From NCBI GenBank assembly GCA_022578965.1, contig MU400646.1:44359-108358 (forward strand): 64,000 nt of DNA. The letters are read 5' to 3'. The notes below the pieces were generated by a model. It was given only the letters and a program-made list of their open reading frames with translations, was not told the DNA's origin and ran no database searches. This DNA is from Xylaria sp. FL1777. Its lineage: Eukaryota; Ascomycota; Sordariomycetes; Xylariales; Xylariaceae. Position numbers and translations under genes: made by a program. Below are positions 37,479 through 49,935 of this stretch, in pieces. The stretch's first letter is position 1. Every line of letters begins with the position of its first letter.

Positions 37479-38492
37479 ATTGGTGAGGTGGATTTCACGA
37501 TGTATCGAGGCGTTTCTCAAGTTCGTTCTTCCTCTTTTGTCAGTCAAATGTTGTCGTTTGATGAACCGCTCTTCGCGACCGGCGTTGCGTTGCGTACAAG
37601 AATCCACTAGACTTAATACCGATGTATTTACTGCCTGGAATCCATGAACCCGTTGTCTATGTCTACTGGTCGTATTCTATAGCCAGCTTTATCGTTGGAC
37701 TAAGGCTTGTCATGCCGTATCTGCACTCGGGACATCACCCCCCTCAACCGCTAGAGGGATGGATGAAGTCAACAAGTCAGGGCTTCACTCGATTAGGACG
37801 CTTGGACTTGAACGATTGTTTGGGCAAAAAAATGATATGGGGAACGTTGTAAGTAGGTAGTGTCCATTGTTCATTCATGGAGTGGTGTTAGAGATGACGG
37901 AAGTTTGATGATAGAGAATCAATAGCCAAAACCGACGCAGAATGCCTCTTGGTTTGCTTCTAATTAATACACGACTTTTTCCTTTACTCTCTTCTTATTT
38001 TCAGCATTTCATCGGTGAAATGGGTAGTCTGCATTAATGACGATTAACAAGACTCATGTGAGATTTGCCTTATATACGTAGGGTTATATGATATCAATAT
38101 TGCGTATTACTATAATGAGAGAATTGCAAATAGGCATGTGGTCTCAATTCATGACTTATCTAGTTGTTCTGAATCTGGAACAATGACCTATAATCACTAT
38201 AGGCTTTACAAGGTCAGGTTAGATGGGGATATGCCATCGGAGGAGTATTGTTTGTTTCTCATCTATGAACTACTGGCGCCCGCGAGCCAAATTGTGCTCT
38301 GCTTTAAAAAATAGGCGTATCGAGGACGGACAGTGTAGAAGTAGTGCACATGCCGTGTAGATGCAAATGCGCAATTGGTTGAGGGTATCCACGATTGCCG
38401 CCTCGTGACACAACATAAGATGTCGATAGATTCCAGGCGAGATAAATTCCAATCATGTTTTTCATTCATCACCATTATGCCGTCTTTTTTTA
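37479..38492. other. 3' regions of two convergent genes
   Basis: About 1 kb between the stop codons of the Ecm33-like gene and the SPF45-like gene. No other coding sequence is supported. It probably holds both 3' UTRs; the A+T-rich stretch from about 37,960 onward is a likely polyadenylation area for both. Confidence 0.5.
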
Positions 38493-40204
38493 TCATTCGT
38501 ATATTCGCCGGTCGAATTTATCGGGATCGTAGTACTGCGGCACGATAGCGTTGCCGGCAAAGATGCGGCCATCGAGGGCGTTGACAGCCTGTTCATCGTT
38601 ATGCATTAGTCGGTGTTTTGGTCGTCATATAGGTTATTCAGCGAAGGGATAGACAGATTGTTACGGGGAAAAACGATATGACCTGAGATATAAAGAAAAT
38701 GGGAGGCACATACCCTTAATGCGGAGACTTGGTCTGTGAATTTGATAAATACCCTCCGACCCTCGATGTCGATGTATAACCTCTCGACACGGCCATACTT
38801 GTCACCGCATTCTTCGCCAATCTCCTGCCCGAGGCCATTCTCCATCTCGGACTGTACATCCTCCATACCATCCAGCATATTACGCAGTACGATGACGTTG
38901 CTCATGGTGCCGAACTTGCCTGCGCTCTCGGTCGTCGATGAAGATGTCCCTGCTCCTGTCTTAGAGCCTATGATCTTGCCGCGGCCACCGGGCTCTGCAA
39001 ATCCTCCGCCTTCAGCATCTGACTTTTTCTTTCGCTTCTCAACTTGCACGCGCAACGGTTGGAGAATACCAGTGCCCCCGGCACCGAGGCCTTGGCCTTT
39101 CTCCCAGCCATATTTAGACATCAGGCGGGCGGCAAATCCCTTCTGCCCCGGCCGATTGGCACGGGGTGCTGCCTCTTCGTCTTCACCTACGGACGGCTCT
39201 GGCGGTGCGTAGTCGCCACTATCGTCTTCCCCGTCCACATCCATAGAATCGGCATCTTTTTGCGCTGGGGTTTGTTGTGATGGTGCATAGCGAACAGGCT
39301 CGCGGGATATTGTCGAGGAGTCAGGTTCTGGGGGCGGTGGTGGAGGAGGCATAGGAGATTGGGGCGGTGGAGGTGCCTGTCCTTGGGACATGGCGAGACG
39401 GCGTGCGTATGCATCGTCGCCGCTCTTGTCGTCAGGTAATGGAGCGCGCGGGGGTGAGGGTGGCGGCGGCGCAAAGGAGTACGACTCTGGGGGTGCAAAC
39501 TGGTCTATGAATAGAGCCTATGTTAGTGATATTCTCTTGCCGCGCTGCTGCTTATTGTGAGATGTCGACTTACTGTTGGCGGGACGACGATCATCCTCCT
39601 CCTCCTCGCTGTCCCAGCTGTCTCCCCCGTTATTACGCCTCCGGTGCTTGTATAGCAATGCTTTCCACTCTTGCACCTCGCGTATTCTCTCATCGCTCCG
39701 TAGATACTCTTCGACGTTGGTGGGTCGGGAGGGGTCGTATATCTCATCCCAATCTGTCTCCATGGGTACAGCTTCAAGCTTCTTCTTCCTTTGCCGGCGG
39801 CCACCTCGTGGTCTCTTCTCACCTGTCCCATACATGTACTCATCCTCTTCGTTTGCCGCCCAGTCGGCTAGCGAGCTCTTCACAGGGGGAGCGCTCGCAG
39901 CATTCTGCCCCTTTGTGTCGGAGGCGGTGCTTGTAGAATTACCAGCTGTAGGCAGTACCTTCGGGAAGGCGGCCTTTGGCTTCTGGGTCTTCTGTTGCGG
40001 ACGTCGTATTTGCTGGTGTGGCTGGAAGCGCAAGGCCGAGCCGACGGGGGTTTTGGAAGCTTCCTGTTCTTTCACAGCATCTATGGCTGCTTGCGACACT
40101 ACAGGAGCTCGGGATATAGATCCTGGCGCGCTGCCTTCGGGCTCTAGTAAGTTGGCATACAGAGAAAGCCCACCACCGCGCGGCGGAGGCGGATCAGCCG
40201 CCAT
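38493..40204 (-). CDS. SPF45/RBM17-like splicing factor (G-patch and UHM/RRM)
   Basis: Three exons on the minus strand, 40204-39574, 39504-38714 and 38588-38493, total 1,518 nt, 505 residues, with introns of 69 bp (phase 1) and 125 bp (phase 0). The N-terminus MAADPPPPRGGGLSLYANLL and the DWDEIYDP segment match the family. A G-patch lies at about 333-358 (GFAARLMSKYGWEKGQGLG). A C-terminal RRM of the UHM type starts at about 412 (SNVIVLRNM) and carries the diagnostic Arg-x-Phe loop (Arg482-Ile-Phe484). It ends with the family's YYDPDKFDRRIYE-like tail. SPF45 binds U2AF-type ligand motifs through the UHM and acts in 3' splice-site selection; nuclear. The central Pro-rich linker is longer than in animals. 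Confidence 0.94.
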
Positions 40205-42873
40205 CGCGAGACGTGCGTCGAGGATTCCGGTACGATGACGAATTGATGTTGGGCTGCAAGCGACCTGACCTCGGAAATATATGTTTCGTGCAGTCAATCC
40301 CGTGTAAAGAGAGGCGTGGCAAGAAGATAGGAGATATGGGGAGGACAACAATGGATAGATAATTCATCGAACCCATTTAGTGAGGCTAAAAGCTGGCGCT
40401 GTAGGTATGCGACTTAGAGGTTGCGATTGGGTGTGGAGACGCTACTTGAGTCTCTGCAGGTGTGCTCGGCATGTGTTAGGTAAGTACCTAGGTAGGCATT
40501 CCCTTCATTGGACAATCAGCCTACAGGGGGCTTCGTTGCTTCTGATGGCCTCCGAGGCCACTTATTGGCCTCTAGCTTTAGTGCATGCAACAAGCTTTCA
40601 GGTACCGGCAACAGGCCGGCCGATGCGACTCTACATGTAATCTCAGCTAGGCATGCTCTAAAAGGCTCTGGACTTTGTAGTGTATAGATAGGTATTTCCT
40701 ATCTACAATCTGAATAGAGATACGCTGCTAATATCCAAATAAATATAGAGACTTCGGGTTAGAGTTTTGCATTGATGAAGCTAATGTACCGCCTTTGACC
40801 GAGGCAGCCAAGCAATTTAGTTGAGATAAGTATAACAAGGAGGGAGGCTGGTCACCCTCAACGTGAAGAGTGTCGGCAATTCTAAAGCTGAGCTGGTTAT
40901 ACTTATGGCGCGGCGTTGGGGACTAAAATCGTGTCCATGAAGTCACGGACTATCAGCTTTCGTTAACATCACAACCTAAACATTGAGTGAGCCCAGCGCC
41001 CATTGTGCCGTAGAAAACATCGATAATACTACCAAGGGTTGAACAATTCTCATTATGCTATTGTTCTATATCTACAGCTTCCTGCGTACCCTCACAGGGT
41101 CTATATGTTATGGCGGCTCTATGATAGTACTGCTCAAGTCTAACCTTTACATTATAACATGGAAGCTAGTGTGCGGCCGCTTCTACCATGTTCTAGCTCT
41201 AATACCCTACGTTGAAGCACAGCCCCGTGATTTATTTTAGTCTTTAAGATGAGCTCAGACGCGACATAGATGGTGCTTAGAAAGCGAGTTTATGTGCACG
41301 CGGTGTGGTACTCCAGAGTTGGGTGGCCGGTTGCAACGAAAGTGATACCATCTAATGGCACAAATGACAAGTTACCATGAGGCAGCATATGGAATATTTG
41401 GACCCGTGGCGAGAACGTCACAGAGGGAACCAAACAACGTAGCAGCTTACTATGAAGGGTCGTCAAGAGAGGTAAGAAAGATTAGTCCCATTAAACTTAA
41501 CAACGTCCTTAAATACCGCCCATTCGGCACAGAGGTAATGAACATGCTTATTCCTGATGAGGTCTATGGCCATCATATCACTGTTATCATGACGCTTAAT
41601 TGCGGCGTGAACAAGTGGCTACTCTTAAGCTCCTTAAGTATGTGAGTTAGTCGATTGAAAACTTGACGGTATCTAGAAAGCTCTGTAGGGAGCTTCATGG
41701 GGGTGATCTTATATAAACACTTCATGATAGTGATGTGGGATTCAAGAGCGCATTGTAGCAGAGTTAATACAGAAGTAGATGCTAAAAGCTAAATTGATAG
41801 TTTAGGCAGGTGAAAAGGAGAGTATTAACATACTGTAGGTACCTACCTACCTACGCAGTAGGTGTCTCCTGCGCATAGAAATGTATACTAGAATTGTCAA
41901 ACAAGAACACATCGAGTGCTCGCGAAGAACCATCCGTTGAGACTGGCTTTAAACCTCCATTCAAAGAAGTTAAGCACCAAATAAACACAAGCAGTAACAA
42001 GATCAACTAGGTTAGGATACTAAAATCAAATTTTCGTAATTTCTGGGTATCTTAGACTGTTCGCTCAGTCGCTCACTTCCTTATAATAAATCACAGATGA
42101 GAGTTGAGGCTTTTTATCCCCCGAACCTTGGCTCCAAATTTCCCTCCAATGAAAACGCCGTCTGTTCACCTAATCCAAATCCAAATCCAAATCCAAATCC
42201 AAAAGAAACGAGATCAAAATCCCAGATCGTTCGCCCTTTTTCCTCCCCCGCAAAACGCCAACTGCTGCCTGCGGTGAGCAAGGGTCTTGGCACTTGCATA
42301 CCATGAAGCCGAACCTATCTAGCGCAGGTCGATATGCAAAGTAATCAAGCCACCATGTCCTCCGACGTGAGATGCTGCCGCCGGTGTCGTTGCTGTCCCT
42401 CTTCTCCTTCCCAATTAGCGACCCCAGCTAAGTAAGCTCTCGGGCGTACTCTTTGACCCCGGTCGTGCAGATGTAACCTTAGACCCAGTACAGTAGTGCG
42501 CAGGAGGACCTCAGAATGGAGATTACAGTACGGTAGGTAGTAGGGAGAAGTGATCAGCCCAGCCCGTTCCTCTTTCTCCCTTTCTTTTTCCCCCGCAGCA
42601 GAGCAGCAGCGGGACACCTACGCATCCCTACGCGACACGGCTCGGATACGCCTGCTATGCTGGGGAGATATGCAGGCCTGCAGATATGCATGAAATGCGC
42701 GCACTCGTTTGGTGTGTATAAGCCGCTTCGCGATCCCTCCTAACCACCACCACTCCCACCATTTTATGATGAACAGTAAGAGAGTCAGTCGGCTGGTTAC
42801 TATTTTCAGCTGCTGCCGGGGTTCTTTCTGGAGCTGGCAGCAGGCGGGCGGTGGTGGTGAGACGGTCTGGCTT
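40205..42873. other. intergenic region with short repeats
   Basis: No supported gene. Frames at 40380-40640 and 41355-41645 resemble nothing. GTAGGTACCTACCTACCTACGCAGTAGG-like palindromic sequence lies at 41836-41862. A CCAAAT hexamer is repeated at 42175-42203 (four and a partial). The frames over that repeat (Pro-Asn or Gly-Phe repeats) are artefacts. Confidence 0.5.
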
Positions 42874-43353
42874 TCAGTCGTAGACGATCTCGTCGTCATC
42901 CTCCTCATTCTCGTACAGCTTTCCGGGCGTTACGAGGCGTCTGGGTTGCTCCTCTGCTCTTCCCACTTCCCCGCCCCCGCCCCCGCCCTCGCCCTGGCCC
43001 TGACTGTGGCCGTTGCCGCCACCCTGCGCCTGGCTGTGGTATAGTTGCGTGCTCTGCGCTACTGCCGCCTCGAGCGAGGCGTACACGGTGATGGGTGTGC
43101 CGTTGAAGTCCCGCGGTACGACGAAGGGCTGCTGTGCGGGTTCCGACTCGATCTCGGTGGCGAAGCTCGAGGTCGAGGAACGCCGCGAGAGCGTACGTGT
43201 CTTGTATTTGGAGTGGAGTTGTGAGGAAAAGACGGAGTCGACGGTGCTGGTGGCTGCTGAGGATATGATCGATTTAGTATCGTATGAAACTTCTCCCTTT
43301 GATGCCCTCCATCGTGCCGATTCGATTTCTATGTGCTCCTGGAGCGAAAGCAT
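42874..43353 (-). CDS. small protein with acidic C-terminus, unknown function
   Basis: A minus-strand frame with coding-like G+C-rich third positions. The first ATG at 43353 gives 159 residues. The frame stays open upstream to about 43389 and beyond without ATG, so a 5' exon may be missing from this model. It begins MLSLQEHIEIESARWRASK, has a Ser/Arg-rich stretch (TRTLSRRSSTSSF), a compact segment PRDFNGTPITVYASLEAAV, a Gly/Gln-rich low-complexity part, and ends with LVTPGKLYENEEDDDEIVYD. No family recognised; soluble, without signal peptide or membrane segment. The conserved-looking tail and codon use make it likely a real gene. Confidence 0.55.
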   Translation of the reverse strand: MLSLQEHIEIESARWRASKGEVSYDTKSIISSAATSTVDSVFSSQLHSKYKTRTLSRRSSTSSFATEIESEPAQQPFVVPRDFNGTPITVYASLEAAVAQSTQLYHSQAQGGGNGHSQGQGEGGGGGGEVGRAEEQPRRLVTPGKLYENEEDDDEIVYD

Positions 43354-45895
43354 TGCGCTTGCGGGGAGAATGATGATGTCCGTCGACAAGCTCGTGTAGG
43401 ATATTGAAGATGATGTGACGTAAAGTATGTGTGAAGTGGTTGTTCTAACGACTGAGGTTGGGTTACCTGGCGACTTGAGGTTTATAAACTATACTGGAAG
43501 TATTTTAATAGTCTGTATATGAGTGATAAATGACTCGGAGTCTCGTTTATATAAGAAATATAAATCTTCCCACTTGTGAACTAGTACACAAGGGGAGGTC
43601 TGCTCCCTTTATCTTGACGAAGAGGAGGGGTGACGGTGACGGTGACGGTAACGGTGACGAATAAGGATCAACAACACCAAGGACAGACAAGCCTCGCGTC
43701 GTTGAACCTATCTACCTTCCCTGTCTCATCTTGCATGTCTCCCCAGCATATACATCTGTTCTTCACAGGATCAACCCAGTGTGCCCCGTGTAGGTACTTT
43801 ACATGGGTGTGGGACAATGTCAAGCGCATTTGATGTTCAAGCCATCATGATCATGTAAGGGGCCTGCGCGCCGAGCCGGGCAATTGACCATGCCGAGGCT
43901 GCTTATCTGGTAGTCCAGACAGTGTCGCGCCCAAATTCGCTGGGCGAAATAAATAGAACCAAGCCAAAACCATTACCGTTCCCCTGTCCGACGTCACAGG
44001 GCGGCTGTGTCCGCCCGGGTCCAGATAAGGCCGAAGAGAAAGCAGAACGAGATGGACCGCCGAGAACCGGCCAAGAACTTGGAGGCTTGGCTATTTGCGG
44101 GAAAGCAATGAGGCTACTCTTACTGACTGTTACATGTACCGTACTCAGGAGATAGATGGGTGGAGTACCTCACTTACAGTACTTACATACTGTCCATACT
44201 CTATTAGTACACGGTAGTACTGCATGCAGCTGGCATTGCACGAGTTGAACAATTAATGACATGATACGTAGTATGACAGAAGGGAATGCAGAAATCCTTT
44301 GTCGATTTTTACGGCTTTTCTACCTATTACTCCCCGCATTCGGGGGGGCTAGTCAAGCTGAGAAAAATGACGACATTGTCCAGGGTCGAGTTCTTATACA
44401 TAAGTTATAACAGACCCGTACTATTAGTTCTATTAGTTCTTTGAACAATAAGCGCTTGAGCCGACGATAGCCCTTCCGCTTTCGCAACCTAACAAAACAT
44501 CACCTCGGTAGTAAAATGTCCATCCTGGAAGTTTGACCTCGTGTCAAAAATAACATGCGTACCAATCTATGTCACCCGACCCATACGACAACTTAAAAAT
44601 CTACAATGCATGCATGCATATATGTATCTGACAGGGGGAGGGGGCCTTGGGTACATCCCGGTAGGCACAAATATCGCCCTGCGCCAAGTACAATATTGGC
44701 AGTGTCTGGTGTACCCCAGATTCTGATTCTGCCCAGAATCCCAGAGCTTCTGATCTACCTAGACTGGTAATCTGGGATTGGGACTACCTACAGTACCGGT
44801 ACTTGTAGGGGGTAGTCTAGGTCCCGTGACCTCAAGAGTAGTATAGAGTAGTATAGAGTACTGTAGAGTACTATAACTCTATTGAACAGAAGCCGAGCTC
44901 GCGACTCGCTTTTGAGTCGGGATTACATGTACAACTTGATGCCTCGGGAATGCAATGAGTCGTTCCCTTATAATTCTAGCCTAGCCTCTAGATCTGACTC
45001 GACAAAGTGGCTCTCTATTCGGAGGGCACCGACGAAGCTACCATACTTACGTTGTTGTCGCATGACTTTTTGTTATCCTGTCGTATGGATAGATGAGGGG
45101 AAGACGAGTGGCTACAACTAGGCACTATAAGTCATATCTTGGCTTCTTGGATCAAAGGGCTTGGCGGCGAGTGACCTAGAATAAAACCAAACACTGTCAA
45201 TTTCCTGGGTGAAACTGAGAAATAGGCGACGACGTGGCCTTTTCAATTATCATTACGGGATGAAAAGGAGGGATGCTTGAGTTGTGCTACAGTGAACACT
45301 TTATTACTCTCTACTGGGCAGCCAATAGATAGCCAAACCGTGGCCGGCACCCAGCCGATTAAGTGATATCTACCTCTACCAATTACAGTATGTTAGAGTG
45401 TAGCACTGTAAATGGTGGGGAAATGCCTGCAATAAGTTAAACAAATGGAAGCTTGAATATCTATCTACCTGAATATTAGAGACGATGTTCTCCGTCAACT
45501 ATCACAATAAAATGTATCGTAGACCTACCCAAACAAAACAAATGCAATGAAGCTGTGCACACAGGATACCTATAGATTACGGCACCTAAATTCGAGCTGG
45601 GACTGCTTATGTAGATAGATACATGTTGTAGTTGTAGGTACACTATATTTTCCCTCCAATCGTGGGGTCACCTTGAGCCAGAAGATCAATTGGTCGGCAG
45701 AGCACGCCTTAAGTATACAAGTTTCCGCCAACCATTAGCAAAGGGCGTGTCGTACATATACGTATGTATACGTATGCACCGAAAACCTCCGATACCATAT
45801 GTAAGCAAATCGGGGGCCTACAGCGAATCGACGGTATAAAGAATACAGACACACACACACACCATCGGCCCTACTTAAACCTCCAGTCTCATCCC
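43354..45895. other. intergenic region with tandem repeats
   Basis: No supported gene. A TGACGG hexamer array at about 43630-43661 creates a false Thr-Val frame. A roughly 10-bp unit (AGAGTAGTAT) is repeated at 44834-44874. TGCATGCATGCATA lies near 44606. A short (CA)n run at about 45848-45862 lies just upstream of the YCII gene. Confidence 0.5.
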
Positions 45896-47156
45896 ATGGC
45901 ATCCGGTCTACGACCTCTGGTACAACAACAACTACGTCCGTTCTCTCAACAACGAACCTCAACCGCACTTACCGCCGCCGCATCAGCAGCATCATCTCCT
46001 CTTCGCGCAAAGATAAGGACCCCGCTGTCGTCGCGCTCCAATTACTTCGCCTATCCAATGGCCTCCATATCGACCCCGCCGGCAGGCAAGTGGGAGTGGC
46101 TCGTCGTCGTCCCCGACAAGCCGGGCATGCAAGAGAAGAGGCTCGAGGTGCGCCCGTGAGTGTTTATTTTATTTTATTTTATTCTATTTTTTCAACCTCT
46201 CTCCCTCCCTCCCCGTCCTAGGACTCTGTCTGTATTATTACACCCCACCTATCCACCTATCAATCTACCTACCTACTTGGCAGCAAGTACACGGTAGCAT
46301 TCCGCCACCCCCGTGAATTCAATACTTGTTCATAGGGGGAAAGCGACACGTGGTTTCCATGTGATGGATAAATCCAGGAATCGCCAAAGCGAGGCTGAGG
46401 GAGGGGACGAAGAAAACAGGACATGACAGCGTTGAGTGCTAACTAACATGTTCGCTTCCCCTCACGCAGACAGCATCTAGCAGGCGTCAAACCCCTAGCA
46501 GAGTCAGGATTCGTCAAGACAGGAGGTCGGTCAGCCAAGTCCCCAGTGTACCTACCTATCTATCTCGGGTATCAAAACATACTGGAAGAGAGATGAGAGC
46601 TGAGACGCCGCAACAGGTGCCATATTCAACGAGAAGCCCGAGAGCGATGACGCCAGCAAGTTCAGCTTCTACGGCAGCACGCTGGTATGCGTCGCCTCGT
46701 CGAAGGAGGAGATCCTCGAGTCGCGTGAGTAGTCAATCTACGGGCCCGTTTTCTCTATGTCTTGTTGTGGCTTTTGAAGTATAGGGGCTCGTTTCCCCGG
46801 CTCACAGAGCGAGCCCGACAGCCATCTACGCTTCAGAAGTACTTATAGCCCATGCTCAAGATGACCGTAGCTGACTTCGAGCGTTGCAGTGAGCAAGGAC
46901 ATCTACGCAACGAGTGGTGTCTGGGACCTCGAAAATGTGAGTATTTATTTTCTTTCAATCAATATCTATCGACGATTCCAAAATAACGCGCCTGGTCATA
47001 TTCACCTCCTACATGAACTTAATATACTGATGTATGACTCGCAGGTACAAATTTGGCCGGTAAGTCAGGGATGGCCATATTGCGTCCGCACTCAGTCTTT
47101 TCAGTACTAATCCGTTCAATGATGTACAGGCTAAGTTTGCTTTCCGAAATCCGTAA
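45896..47156 (+). CDS. YCII-domain protein, six exons, putative mitochondrial form
   Basis: Exons 45896-46155, 46470-46525, 46617-46724, 46890-46936, 47045-47059 and 47130-47156 total 513 nt, 170 residues. All junctions keep frame. The first 54 residues (RPLVQQQLRPFSQQRTST...) are basic and Ser/Ala-rich, like a mitochondrial presequence; a second ATG at 46058 (MASISTPPAGKWEW) would give a 116-residue cytosolic form. The remainder is a YCII domain: WLVVVPDKPG, RPQHLAGVKPLAESG with the conserved His89, TGGAIF, and SGVWDLENVQIWP. YCII proteins are small dimeric ferredoxin-like folds of mostly unknown activity. Exon 5 is only 15 bp (Val-Gln-Ile-Trp-Pro). Intron 1 (314 bp) carries a TTTTA repeat, and intron 2 has a weak GTCGGT donor. 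Confidence 0.85.
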
Positions 47157-47471
47157 TTCATCCTGCTGTGAAGAGGGTCATTGAGGTTTCCATGACTGCA
47201 GATGTGGGTAGCAAGTTATAGCATAATTTCAGGCCTAGCTAGATAAGACGGCGCCTCGTCCATGACTACCTCTTAGAACGCCTTAATTATGAGAAGCCAA
47301 ATTATCACCGGAGAGGTGGTGGGACCAAATGTCGCCGTGTCCGTCAAACAAGCAAGAGTTATATATGCGTCGTGAAGCACGTCATAGGCTCGGATAGGAG
47401 GGCGAATAGCTAGCCGCTGCTCTCGTTCATATAGCAAGCGTGGTGCATAGGTGCCGCATGCCCGAAGACGT

Positions 47472-49115
47472 TTATCGGACGTCTGGCGTCTGTGACCTTG
47501 ATGCATCCTCTGCGGCAATTCTAAGCTCATAGTTCAAGTCGAAGCATTCAGACAGTATATCTATAACACTGCCCTGACCTTCCGGGATGTCGTCGGCAAC
47601 CATAAACTTCCCATCGACTCTCATGTTATCTATGGAATTGAGCTTACATTAAGGTTAGTAAAGTTGAACAAACTACAGTTTCTACTCAAAAGGAGCTTAC
47701 CTTCATGCTGTACGGATACAGCTCACGGACCGAGGCGACACCACCACTGTTCTTCACCTCCAGGAGGCAACGTTTCAACGTTTGTAATTGGTTGTAGATC
47801 GGCAGCAGCGCCTCGGAGACAGGCTCGGATGATATCATAAGATGGTAGATGTAACCATATGACCGCCGAATGAGATACAATAGAGTCTGTTTCCGGTTAA
47901 TGAACGATCGGCTATTTCATATGAAGGGAGAAAATACCCGTTGCACATAGAGCTCAGCAGGCTGGCCGTCGTCGTCTACCCAGTTGCCATCAACCCGACT
48001 TTCATCGATCTTGTCGAGTTGCCGTTGAAAGTCATACAGGTCAGTCTCTCGTAGTGACCAGGCCTGCGTTAGAGATAATCTGTCGAGATCATTTCGGATG
48101 CCAATGAGGACGTCGTAGATCGGCCTCCACTTATCTGGAAACTTGCCGCCCCTGGGGTATCCAATGAGTACGAGTCAAAGGAGATGCAACTGTGAAACTA
48201 ACTAACCGTTCCAAAATTACGCCTGTATACATCTGACATCTTTGTAGTAAGGCAGTAACTCCATCACTGCCTTGCAGTATGTCCCCTTGCTCATCAACGA
48301 AGTTGCCATCTTTCCTCGTCTCATCAATCTCCTTTAGCTGTAATTCAAACTTATGTATATCCTTCGGCGAGAACTTTCCACCCGTTAGCAGATTTCGTAA
48401 AGAGCTAGACAAAGACTACTGCATCTTCACACCTTCGACTTAGTGTTAATCATGGCCATCTGTCTCAATATAGAAACCAGCCTCTCGGCTGTAGGTCTCA
48501 GCGGCTCTGCAATATCTTCCACCTTTTTTTGGAGCTTTGTTAGCGATGCTCGACAACGTTCGATTCGGTGTGCAATGAGAGTCTCGAGCCATGGGGTCGA
48601 TTCCGTTGTGGAGTTATTGTGTATTATTTCGGACAAGTGCTCGAGGGTATGCGACATGCTTTCCAGGTCTTTAGCCGAAAACAAGTCTGCTTCGGTTAGG
48701 TGATCCAAGAGTCGCTTGATCGTCGATGTGAGGGCGTACGCGGCCGGGGCTTCATTGTTCCTCCCTATGGTCATAAAGAAGAGCGATAGTAACTGAAAGC
48801 AACTGTCTACTACTCTGTCGACTACACGGAGGGGCAATCTGTTAGAATCGCTCCTTGAATTGACTAAGAGAGTTCGGATAATCAAGACAGCTGTAGCGCA
48901 CCTCTATTCTCCTCGACAGACTTCCCGCTTCGAATTTCGTTGAGGCGCTTGACTTGGTGAATGGTCTCATCGTAGAGGCCCATGACATCTTGTGAGCGGA
49001 CATAGGTGGTGCGGTCCAGCTTACGCAACAGCAACCGATTTTGGATTGCGACGAGGTTCTCTAAGACTTGCTTCTCTCCCTCGTCCTGGGGAGGCGGGAA
49101 CTTGGGCGTTTCCAT
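47472..49115 (-). CDS. UPF0662 / DUF2408 family protein (Cub1-like)
   Basis: Six exons on the minus strand: 49115-48902, 48821-48433, 48373-48207, 48151-47938, 47886-47701 and 47642-47472, totalling 1,341 nt, 446 residues, with introns of 51-80 bp. The protein starts METPKFPPPQDEGEKQVLENL. It is all-helical, with three related segments of the type GKFSPKDIHKFELQLKEIDETRKDGNFV, GKFPDKWRPIYDVL with later LDKIDESRVDGNWV, and IDNMRVDGKFM, the pattern of the fungal UPF0662 family (yeast Cub1). Exact biochemical function is unknown; yeast Cub1 is linked genetically to proteasome function and DNA-damage drugs. The exon 1-2 junction (GTGCGC...GTGTAG) is the least certain. The stop lies 315 bp from that of the convergent YCII gene; I see nothing in that gap. 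Confidence 0.9.
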
Positions 49116-49935
49116 CGGATCTCTGTCACGAGCGTGGTGGTAGTGGATGTTACTTGGGAAGAAATTGGAGAAGATAAAGTATGCAAAGTATGACGGGTAA
49201 TAGTAGCACTTTGGAGACGGATGGCAGAACAGATATAGTAGGAAAAGAAGGTTCAACCCCTCTCTTTCTTGTCGTTTGATGCACTTCGTGTAGACCGTGT
49301 AGACCGTGGTAGCGCGCCGATGCTGTAAACCTTGGCTACCGCTAATTCAAGATAAAGATGCCCGCCACAATGCGATGAGTAGTCATAGCTCGTGCCGACG
49401 TATGCATGGAATACCGAGAGAAAAGCGACAAGGCAGTGTCCAATTACGTCGAGAGAAGGAGGCGAGAAATAAGACCCTGGCTGCACAGGGGCGGGCTTGA
49501 TTCTGCACGAGCCCAAAAGGGTGTTGGGTGTGTTGGGCTTGTGCTGATGAACGTGATTGGTACCGAAGCTTCTTCCATGTGTCGGAGGACGCCTCGAAGC
49601 ATGTACTGTTGCGTAGGGATGGTTCGGATACCGGATAGCGGGGGGATGCGAGCTGACGGCCGGAGGGGTAACTTTGAGCAGCCATGTTGGATACCTCAAG
49701 CTACCAGTAGGCTGGGTAGGCCCATTACCTCATAGTTGCTCTCTGCTAGGAGGTATCGACCCGGGGACCTACCTAGGTACGTACAGGTGATGGGTATGGG
49801 TACTTCGTACATGTACAGAGGTTCTAAGTTTTACTAAATGCCAAGAGTGCGGCAAATTAGGCTTAGCGTAATCGCCGCTTTTGCTCGGGTTCGGCTCACC
49901 CTATGATCACTGGGCAGTCAGGTAACTGAGAAGCT
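49116..49935. other. spacer upstream of the UPF0662 gene
   Basis: No supported gene; frames on both strands at 49253-49735 overlap each other and match nothing. It holds the promoter of the minus-strand UPF0662 gene. An ACCTACCTAGGTACGTAC palindromic cluster lies at about 49769-49786. Confidence 0.5.

Noticed and set aside
42175..42203. CCAAAT hexamer array as a telomere-like repeat
   Set aside because: Not the TTAGGG repeat of filamentous ascomycetes; only about five units, inside ordinary spacer.
43630..43833. Frame beginning MTVTVTVTVT
   Set aside because: Produced by a TGACGG simple repeat; no protein features beyond it.
48374..48432. 17-bp intron between exons 2 and 3 of the UPF0662 gene
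   Set aside because: Too short to splice; using the later acceptor (GGAAAG) gives a normal 59-bp intron with a GCTAAC branch and keeps frame.
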